From: Ephemerocybe angulata
Lineage: Eukaryota > Basidiomycota > Agaricomycetes > Agaricales > Psathyrellaceae
Reading direction: 5' to 3'
DNA: 64,000 nucleotides
Assembly (NCBI GenBank): GCA_013368325.1
Contig: JAACJK010000112.1
Span: 682,001-746,000, forward strand
Part shown: positions 1-7,509 of the stretch, one piece after another
How the letters are laid out: each line of letters starts with the position of its first letter
Position numbering within the stretch: position 1 is the first letter of the stretch
Position numbers and translations under genes: made by a program
The notes under the pieces: model-generated
The model's database searches: none
Told to the model about the DNA's origin: nothing
What the model saw: the letters and a program-made list of their open reading frames with translations, nothing else

Positions 1-22
1 AACCTGCAGATATCCATCCTTT

Positions 23-1078
23 TCACGATGAGGATGTTGCAGGTTTGCCCTTCGTCCGCTGACCCCTGGGTTCCCTTCTACTCTCCTTTATGGGTGAAGC
101 CTCCGCCTTCTTCACATGCCTCCGCTCCAACTGCCGTATCCTCCTGCTAATGTACGCCAACCACTGATCCACCTCGTCCAGAAACACACCAGCCTCCTCC
201 AAATCCTGCTGCGCCTGCTTCCGTATCGTCGCGGAAGAGGGACTCTTGTCCGATTTTGATTTCTCTACCACATCAGCCGTATTCGAGGGGGACGGTCCAA
301 CAGTTAAACTGTCTGCCAAGGAGAGCACGTCTGTACTCGTTGGGCTTACAGTCAAACCTGTTACGCTCAACCTTCCACGAGGTGTTTGCGTCGGCGTCGG
401 GCTGCCCTCAGGCTCAGGCGAATCTATCGCAGACGAAAACGTCAGCCTCGAACTGGAACTTGACCCGTTCCCCTCACCCTCAGAATACTTCGAGCCCGAA
501 CTCGATTCCGCGGGCGGCCGTGATGCTCCCCTCCCACTCGTACTCCCACTCCCAATCGCACTCCCAAGCGTCGCGCTTGTCAAGGTCGGCGTCAAAGTAT
601 ACGAGCTCGCCGAGCTCGGACTCTGTCCCTCTCCCATCGCCGGCGTAAACGTGAGTCCTTCCATCCTCAGCGGGGGGAGCTCGATCGGGGGGCTATAAAG
701 ACTGTATAGAATCTCCGTCGCCGTCTTCGGTGTCAAAGCCGAGTCAAGGGATAGAAATGAGTGTAGTTCCCTGTCGTTGTTGTTGTTGGTGTCGTTGGGA
801 TGAGTGAGAGTACGGGAGTTTGGCGTCGAGGGAGGCGTGTTATTTATGTGCTCGATCACATGGTGCAGCGACGGTGGTTGAGGCTTCCTGGGCTTCGCGT
901 CTCCAGAAGCAACATGAGTGTAAGGAGGGTGCAGCTGCGGTTGTATTAAAGACGAAGAGACACCGGCGTTCTGCTGCTGTTGCAATAGAACAGAAAACCG
1001 TTTTGGGCTCTTCGGCGGGATTACTGGAATACCAGGCCTCGGTATTGTACCTGGGTATTGTGGAAGCGGGGAGTGCAT
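23..1078 (-). CDS. Ser/Pro-rich low-complexity protein, unrecognised
   Basis: An uninterrupted frame of 351 codons. I do not recognise the family. The N-terminus is Pro-rich (PGTIPRPGIPVIPPKSP near residue 10). Residues about 140-290 are dominated by Ser, Thr, Gly and Pro and look disordered. Residues about 285-330 are the only part likely to fold: an acidic-amphipathic stretch (LEEAGVFLDEVDQWLAYI) followed by a basic run (RRIRQLERRHVKK), which could be a short helix or a DNA- or protein-contact segment. The tail is basic and Ser-rich. The start is the first Met of the frame. Other open frames run upstream to about 1418, so an extra 5' exon cannot be excluded. The real coding strand is supported by frame length and by Ser/Pro codon usage like that of other disordered fungal proteins. 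Confidence 0.6.
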   Translation of the reverse strand: MHSPLPQYPGTIPRPGIPVIPPKSPKRFSVLLQQQQNAGVSSSLIQPQLHPPYTHVASGDAKPRKPQPPSLHHVIEHINNTPPSTPNSRTLTHPNDTNNNNDRELHSFLSLDSALTPKTATEILYSLYSPPIELPPLRMEGLTFTPAMGEGQSPSSASSYTLTPTLTSATLGSAIGSGSTSGRGASRPPAESSSGSKYSEGEGNGSSSSSRLTFSSAIDSPEPEGSPTPTQTPRGRLSVTGLTVSPTSTDVLSLADSLTVGPSPSNTADVVEKSKSDKSPSSATIRKQAQQDLEEAGVFLDEVDQWLAYISRRIRQLERRHVKKAEASPIKESRREPRGQRTKGKPATSSS

Positions 1079-2407
1079 TGCTGTTAGGGAAACGTATTGC
1101 CGAGTAAAGACGAGCGAATAGATCCAAGGGAGGGAGTATTATGTTGTTTCCGGGCTGCGTAGGAAATGGCCGGAGAAGTGGTTGCAATGGGAGCTGGGGG
1201 TCGTCGCACGTCGTCGTTCGTGGTGGTCGTCGTAGAAGAAGCAGAAGAAGAGAAGGGAATGAATGAACAGCGATTGTGGATCCACCCACACAAGGGAGCA
1301 GACAAGACAAGAGAGCAAAGAAGTGAAACCCGATCCCGAACATATCCCTTGCTATATATGAGACATCCGCAACCATCGATCGATCATATGGACGGCCGTA
1401 CAACCCCCGCCATGCCATCCACCCTCACCTCATTTGAACCCAAACCTGTTGCCTTCGATTCGTAGTAAGCAAGCAACGACAACAGACGCATCCACACCCG
1501 TCAGTGCCGCGTACTGGATAACGCCGCAGAGCCCGTGGGCCCTAGTGCCCACCCGGCTAACCGCCAGAATCATTGCACTGTTGTTGGGCAACGACTCGGA
1601 TGTACGAGCAGCATCGTTGGTTACCCTAGCTTTCCTTGATTATCCTCAACACGGTGCCAGTTGAGCATAGTGTTGCACAATGACAGGAAGGACAGATCAT
1701 GATCTGGATGATGCTCCCAGCCCCGCCCAGAATAAGTAGGCGCTGCGCGTGCAACGACGAGCGACGTGGGTAAGAGGGCGACGACAGAGCGAGACGAGAT
1801 AGCCGCTCGTCGTCTTTGCATGCCCGTATGCCGGCAGAATCATTGAGAGGCACATGCACCAGCCAACGAGTAACGGCCCTCGAGCATTGCTCCAGTGGTG
1901 TCACCGGTGCACGTATCACTAACGTTGCAATGATGGATTATTAGTTCATCAAGACGGAGGATACGATGATAACCAGAGCCAATCTCACTCGAAGCTCTCA
2001 ACACGGCATGCAGGCAAGCCCCTGTTGAACATGACATTGTCTCGTAGTACAGCCGCATTAATCGTCTTCGGAAGCGACCACCTCGGAGAAGGCATGGATC
2101 GCGTTTGAAGGTATACGTTGGAGGTGTGCAACTAGCAAAACGTGTACGAAAGCCAGAGAATAACAGGCAGGGCGGTCTCTGCAGATCGCCACAAAGCAGA
2201 ATGGATCAACAACCATGTTTGATTACTGACGAAAAGGTCAGTTCTAATGCACGTCGAAGTGGATCGATGAAGCAAGCTTACCTGGTATAGAACATGCACG
2301 CTATCTTGACGAACTTGCAGTGAACAGTCGGAAAGCATACAGCCGTTGTAGAATTGGCGTTCGAGTTCCAAGAAAACTGTCGTAACGATGATCTTTGAGA
2401 AGCATGT
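1079..2407. other. Intergenic, no gene seen
   Basis: No open frame here has recognisable protein features on either strand. A TATATATGAG stretch near 1353-1363 is the only promoter-like string, and it could serve the unknown gene to the left. Short frames in 1430-2370 are broken and low in coding character. Confidence 0.4.
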
Positions 2408-3234
2408 TTAAATGGGCTTGATCTTGAAGTGCAGGGAGATCAGGGAGAAAATCAAGCACTGGATGCGATCGTCAGTGTCCATGTAACGCTGTATTCGGAG
2501 CCATATTTGGAAAGGGGGCTCACCTTCAGATCCTGGACGAGGTAGTAGAACACCCGGAGACCTTCGGGGTCTTCGCTGTCTTGGATGTCGACGAGCGAGC
2601 CGATTTTGGCGGTCTGTAAGAGGTTGGTCAGCAGGATCCTTCAGAAAGCGTCCTAATGCAACGCACCTCAAAAGAAATGTGGTCATTCCCAACCCGAATC
2701 TCAAGTTCCTGCTTTCCAACGATGTTCTTCTTAGGCCAGTTGCTGTCGTCTTCCCTATGACACGCAATTCCCGTTAGCACCCTCCCTTGGCGTGTATACA
2801 CGCAAATCGAATACGCACTTGGTGATCTCGCTCGACTCCACAATCCGCTTCAACTCCTTCACAACCAAAGGCCCAATCCACACTGGCAGGTCAGATACCG
2901 TCAGCGTTCCGTTTTCTTCGAGGTTCGATTATCAGTGACGGAACGTACTCTCTTTCCTGATCAAACTATCATTCCTGTAGTTCGAGTTGTTCGCGTAGCG
3001 CAGGCGCCCATGCGAGTATTCGAACTCGAGGAACTCGTGTCCGTGCTTGCCAGAGTGGCCCGTACTAGAAGGCAGATAGATTCCGTGAGCTCATCGTCCT
3101 GTCGCCGTCGCCGTCGCGTTTGAAAACAAGCTTACTAGTATCTAGAGTCAACAAGTCAGACTACGCGGTATCGATTGAAAGTCTATTAGGACTGCTCACC
3201 TGAGGTAGAAAGGATCGTTCTCCGTCGACGACAT
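2408..3234 (-). CDS. mago: Protein mago nashi homologue, exon junction complex core
   Basis: Mago pairs with Y14 in the exon junction complex deposited on spliced mRNA. I read seven exons: 3234-3200, 3141-3136, 3064-2949, 2882-2819, 2754-2667, 2613-2524 and 2458-2408. They sum to 450 nt, giving 149 aa (the family is about 146-150). Family hallmarks visible are [71 protein letters not shown] and the C-terminal [12 protein letters not shown]. Exon 2 is only 6 nt (ATACTA) and supplies the conserved RYY. Without it the frame stays open but the motif becomes LST. The start ATG follows a run of CCA triplets. The gene diverges from SUS1 across 307 bp. The family call is very secure from the motifs. 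The microexon is inferred from splice signals plus family conservation. Confidence 0.96.
3136..3141 (-). other. mago: 6-nt microexon of mago
   Basis: On the minus strand the sequence reads TCTAG|ATACTA|GTAAGC, so six bases sit between a good acceptor and a good donor. Joining exon 1 (ends CTCAG), this piece and exon 3 (starts TACGGGCCAC) gives LRYYTGHSGK, which matches the invariant Mago N-terminus. The flanking introns are 58 and 71 nt. Confidence 0.85.
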
Positions 3235-3541
3235 CGTTCGTGGTGGTGGTGGTGGTGGTTCGGTGCAACGTTGAACACTGAACAGCGATCGCGGCCTATC
3301 GCGGCGGAATGGCATTTGAAGCGGAGCTCTAATCTAATTGATGCCGTCGAACAGCCTGCTGGTCACGTCGGCCACCACATCCTCCTTCAAGCAATCCACT
3401 TAGGTATAATGTGGTAGGGTTGCCTTCAGAGATACAGGTACAGCCCCAATCTATTTTCTAATGCAAGATATGTAGCTCATAGACCCATTAACTTCGCAGG
3501 TCACACATCCGACGCGTCGAATAGACCGTGAGTTGTAAAGC
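3235..3541. promoter_or_regulatory. Bidirectional promoter region mago/SUS1
   Basis: These 307 bp separate the divergent mago and SUS1 start codons and must hold both promoters. The side next to mago carries a GGT run (CCA on the mago strand) at about 3240-3260, so it falls in the mago 5' leader. I see no clear TATA box for either gene. Confidence 0.6.
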
Positions 3542-4010
3542 ATGCCTCAGCAGGATCCGCAGGCTCTCTATGCCCAAATTCGCCGTCGTTTCATCGAAAC
3601 GGGTGAATGGGACCAGTAAGTATTATATACGCCCCCTCTTCTTCCCAATAACTCGAATTTCTATGCCTTTATCGCAGAATTCGCGGCGTTCTGCAGGCCA
3701 GGCTAAACGAGAGTGGTTGGCTCGACGAGATCAAGAACCGGGGGAAAGGTCCGTCTCCGTCTCAAGCACATATGCCTGTTCTCTGAATCTCCACCCCTGT
3801 TTTTGCACCAGAACGCGCCAGGGATATGGATCCCCTCTCATTCCAGGCCCTGTTCGACGAACTCCGGCCTAATGCTCAGAGTCAGTCTTCCTCTTTGACC
3901 ACTGGTTCAGCAGCCATCTGACTGCTCTTCAACTAGCTTCGATACCCTTAGTTGTGAAGAAAGAGATAAACGCTGTGATTCGGCAGCACTTGGACAGGCA
4001 TCTCCAATAA
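3542..4010 (+). CDS. SUS1: Transcription and mRNA export factor Sus1/ENY2
   Basis: Sus1 is a small helical protein shared by the SAGA deubiquitinase module and the TREX-2 mRNA export complex. Four exons: 3542-3615, 3678-3748, 3812-3880 and 3937-4010. They sum to 288 nt, giving 95 aa, the usual family length. Visible family features are YAQIRRRFIETGEWDQI, LQARLNESGWLDEIKN, KERARDMDPLSFQALFDEL and a helical C-terminus VVKKEINAVIRQHLDRHLQ. All four exons join in frame at GT/AG sites. The ATG was chosen because translation from it begins directly with the family N-terminus. The 3' end lies 47 bp from the stop of the convergent PARP-like gene, so the two 3' untranslated regions must overlap or be very short. 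Confidence 0.94.
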
Positions 4011-4057
4011 CTCTACGATTACAGCTCTCCAACCGAATGTAACTTTATATTGCTCGA

Positions 4058-5049
4058 TCACTCATAAAAGATGACCGCACTCGCACACATCGCATCCTCG
4101 CGGTACACAACTGCCTCGTGGTACGCAAGCGCCCCTCCCTCGCTTGACGTCGCACCCGTCACCTTTCACGGTTCATATTTCATTAGCGCAGCTGGCACTC
4201 GCTGAGCGGGGATGGTCGCTTACCGAGTTGTAGATGTCGGGCGCATGCTGAAGGCTCTGGTCCGCACTGAGCATGAGCTGCGTCCTCCCGAGCACAACGT
4301 GGTTTAGAATGACGCTCTTCAAGGTCGCTCTCCCCATCAGACGCCGTGGGGATGCGTACAGATCTGCCTCTTCAGGAGGAATTGAATACATCGCGACATG
4401 GGGTTGGGATCGAGGGATTGGTGCTTACTGGAAGAAACGTTGGTTGAGTAGATCCCCGTCCCGAACATACGTGCGCTCTTGGCCTTCTCGATATCGTACG
4501 ATTCTCGGAGAATGAGACACAGGCTGCAGTCCAGCCTTTCACAAAGCCTTGTGTGTGCCGGTGAGGCAGTTGTCCCTATGAGGCAAGTGCGGGGGGTTCC
4601 GTGGAATAGCAGTTGTGTATTCCCTACTTTGTTGCTATTCAGCCAGAGGAAGCTGTTTGATTGGCGAGCTAAGTGAGTTTGGGTATGGAACGAACCTGTA
4701 GTTGCTGAACCGCGATATGTGAGCGAGAGCATCGGCGCTGTGATGCGCGACGTAGAAGATGTTGTGAATCTTGGGGAATGGTTTGGGGTGCTTCCACGCG
4801 TTGTTGAAAATGTTAGATACTGGCTGTTTTTTCAGTCGTGCTTTTAAAACACTGCGGCTGGATACGTACTCCTTTGGTGATCATCGTCAGATGGGGGGAT
4901 ATGGACCAAATCCTATGAGACCAATGTTCATCAGCCCATATATAGGCCTTGTGCTAGATGCAGTGCCCCTATCGAAGGCGACATACCTCGGGTGTATCGG
5001 TGCATAGATGGAAACTCGCGTCCCCAGAGATGTCAACGACGACATGCAT
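4058..5049 (-). CDS. PARP catalytic-domain protein (ADP-ribosyltransferase fold)
   Basis: Six exons read by splice signals: 5049-4987, 4912-4870, 4819-4696, 4634-4429, 4369-4224 and 4162-4058. They sum to 687 nt, giving 228 aa. The product is almost only a PARP catalytic domain. Visible are the NAD-binding histidine in QLLFHGTPRTC, the tyrosine in MFGTGIYSTNVSSKAD, a strand ILNHVVLGR and the putative catalytic glutamate in YHEAVVYREDA, so an H-Y-E triad is present. Known members use NAD+ to modify proteins or nucleic acids with ADP-ribose. The substrate here is unknown. The 5' end is uncertain: the first exon is open upstream to an acceptor near 5126, adding about 25 residues (ILEEALSERGSIHHLAINLE), so an N-terminal exon may exist. 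Exon 4 could alternatively begin at 4652, adding six residues. Confidence 0.85.
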
Positions 5050-5124
5050 CGTGTGCTGTTCAAGGTTTATCGCTAGATGGTGTATCGAGCCCCTTTCGCT
5101 CAGCGCTTCCTCGAGGATGCGATG

Positions 5125-5451
5125 CTGTAGGTGCTTCTAAACAACCTCATGGCAGCAGCGAGCCCTTCCCTGCCAACTTGTATGTACATGTGTGGCAGAG
5201 GCGTTTGACCTTGAGCGCTCAAAGTCGGGCGCTTAATCGCGCGTCCCTCGAGATCTACATTGTACAACTAGTGTCACTATTTGGTTTCCTAGATCCCTTA
5301 AATTCAAGCTGTTCCGAGAATTTGACTTCAATTCAAAGATGCCTAAGGCGTATCACAATCGATCCTCAAATTCATTTACTGGATTTCTTTCGGTTTCTGA
5401 ACAGCTGTACTGATGTGACTTCGAAATCCTCTCTGCGATATCCCCTCAAAA
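5125..5451. other. Intergenic or 5' region of the PARP-like gene
   Basis: No gene is identified. The string GGGCGCTTAA occurs near 5229-5238; it recurs at the ends of dispersed repeats elsewhere in the window. Confidence 0.3.
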
Positions 5452-5944
5452 GTGAATAGCGCATGCTACGAATCTACTAAAGGGCTCTCTATATTGGCGT
5501 TAACAACGTCTCCGCATCTAGAAGCGTGCTCTGGATCGATATCGCAGGAATCGATTTCACTTTCGACGTCCGACGTGCTCGAGAATTTAAATGCGAGTCA
5601 TCTGCCTATGGCTTCTAGTTCAGTAACACCCTGCTTTTCGATGTCCCTGGATATTTTTCTACCATCAGCCTCAGTCACATCAACTGCCCATGAAAGCATC
5701 GTAACGCCTGCACCTGGCGGCTACGAGGTTGACGAGCTTACGCGTGCAAACTTGCTGGGCAACGCCTGATGCCATCCCTATAGGCGAGGAGTGTATGTAT
5801 CTTCCTTCAATGCGACTGCAAATGACTCGCGCGCTCATAAAGGCTCCTTGTATGAAGGTGGTTCCTATGTTCCTCGAGGCTCACCGTGGTGGGGCCTTCC
5901 CTGCGAATGGTGTGTGCCAAAGGGCTGAATTTGTGACGAGTTAA
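5452..5944 (+). pseudogene. Unrecognised, probably frame-broken coding remnant
   Basis: A Ser/Thr-rich frame of 105 codons (5452-5769) ends in YEVDELTRANLLGNA. The next frame continues in a protein-like way after a one-base shift (SSFNATANDSRAHKGSLYEG, then YVPRGSPWWGLP) to about 5915. The reading passes smoothly across the shift, which suggests an old gene with a frameshift, or an intron I cannot place. No family recognised and no clear start codon context. Confidence 0.3.
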
Positions 5945-6390
5945 TTGACCCCCTCGTCTAGTCCAGCGAAGTGCGTGCCGAACCCCTAAACTACATCAGC
6001 AAATCATCAGGCCGGCTGGCGGAACTTTTTGGACTTGTCGGCTTGCGCAATACCCTCGACTCCTCCTCTGGCTTCATACACACTCTCTCCTGCGCCAATA
6101 TTAAGCTTATAGGCCCATTCATGATGTCTTAAGTCATGGATGCCCGTAAAATCCAAATTCAAGCTTTCCATGAACTCGGATAGCCACTACCCCTGAGAAC
6201 GTAGCAAAACAGCGTCTTTCCCCCTCCTATTCGACATACACAACCAAGGGATATAATTTAACCATTTACGCCGAAGCGAGTTAGTCTTATATCTCATTGT
6301 ATATGGTCTTAAGCCCAATACGCGAAAGGTGTGGAAGAGAGGAGCAAAACACTGTTCCCCGACTTGTGGGAAAATATTTTCTCATTGTCG

Positions 6391-6466
6391 GCTTGTGGCC
6401 TGTCGGACTTGTTTGGACTTGTTCGCCTTGTACAAGCCGAACAAGTCCAAAACAAGTCAAACAAGC
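6391..6466. repeat. Foldback (hairpin) repeat
   Basis: The two arms of about 35 bp are almost exact reverse complements around the perfect centre CTTGTACAAG (6428-6437). The left arm contains TTTGGACTTGTTCGCC and the right arm CCGAACAAGTCCAAA. The structure resembles a foldback MITE remnant. Confidence 0.75.
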
Positions 6467-6602
6467 CGGCATGCAAAAATGCTGATGTACTCCTTACGCC
6501 GGCCACAGCTACTGCTACTTCTGCTCCGCATCGGCCTGCCCATCATCTTGCTCCTTTTCATTAGCAACACAGCACCCATGCCACTCAGTCTGTCGATGCC
6601 CG

Positions 6603-6863
6603 ATGGACTGTGCCCAAAGCTGCTCCCCGTCAGTCGGAAATCCCTACACCAGCTCGAATGGCGAAGTCGCATGCAGCTGCACAGCAACCCGACCGCCCTG
6701 GACCTGCGGAACACTGGTCTGCTCCGGAGCATGTCAGCCCGCTTCAACCTGTGGAAACAGCGGGACGGCTATCATGACAGTGGGTCCTTGGTGCGCCGTC
6801 TGCACCTGCACACAAGAACCCGTGTACCGAGCCCGCGTTGCCCTGCGGCGGGCCTTGTTCTAA
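6603..6863 (+). CDS. Possible Cys-rich small protein, doubtful
   Basis: A frame of 86 codons with about a dozen cysteines in motifs such as CSCTATRPPWTCG and CAVCTCTQEP. There is no signal peptide at its Met, and overlapping frames are also open. It may be part of a decayed secreted Cys-rich protein or a chance frame. Confidence 0.2.
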   Translation: MDCAQSCSPSVGNPYTSSNGEVACSCTATRPPWTCGTLVCSGACQPASTCGNSGTAIMTVGPWCAVCTCTQEPVYRARVALRRALF

Positions 6864-7509
6864 TTACAAGGGATCCTTGCGCACCTTGTCCAGGATGCGC
6901 CTGTCTCCCCGTCACCGGTACGGAGAAATGCTAGGCTTCGGCCGATTGTGTTGGAAAGTGCGAGGGGCGGGACTCTGACGATGTCGACAGTCACTGGATG
7001 TCCAGGACGTTGTTCGTCGTATTGCATGTGCTCTTCCACTTCCAAAACACTGCTCGATGCGACCCCCTCACCTACCATAACTGGAGGTCATGTTCAATTA
7101 GTATAATATATTAGTACAATCACCCAGCGCTCCCAACATGATGGACTCGTTCACCCAGCTGGCCCGACCATCTCCAGCATTCGGACCTGCGTAAGCATCG
7201 GCCGTGCTTCCATCCGTCGTTGACGGTCACCGGTCACAGGTAAGGCGCGCGGCATCCATGAGTCCTAGAAATCCGCGATCGTCCCGGCCTCTCTCCTCAC
7301 TTGTCGCAAGTTGAATGCACCACGATCTCCCAGCGTGTCCTCTGGGGGGATGTTTGACAGACCCGAGGGATGCCTGGTGGGGGAGTGGGTAAAGCCGTAT
7401 ATCTGTGGAGCATCGAGCGCGATCGACGAAGAGAAGGCGTATATGTTCTGTATTTGCGGGTGAGTATAACCAGTTTGCTTGTCAGAACACTGTCGGAATG
7501 GCTCACTTG

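Larger units (their letters stand above)
5945..7509. other. Region with no secure gene
   Basis: It contains the foldback repeat at 6391-6466 and a Cys-rich short frame at 6603-6863. It also has a region 7265-7509 that could be a 3' exon of the neighbouring PPR gene. No TATA box or conserved motif was seen. A near copy of one foldback arm (TTTGGACTTGTCGGCTTG) lies at about 6029-6046. Confidence 0.35.

Noticed and set aside
840..1418. 192-codon minus frame overlapping the Ser-rich gene
   Set aside because: It overlaps the better frame 23-1078 and has no own features; kept only as a possible 5' exon region.
7265..7500. A 3' exon joined to the PPR gene through GTGACA/CAG
   Set aside because: The donor is poor and both joined frames look non-conserved; the uninterrupted frame ends naturally at 7510.
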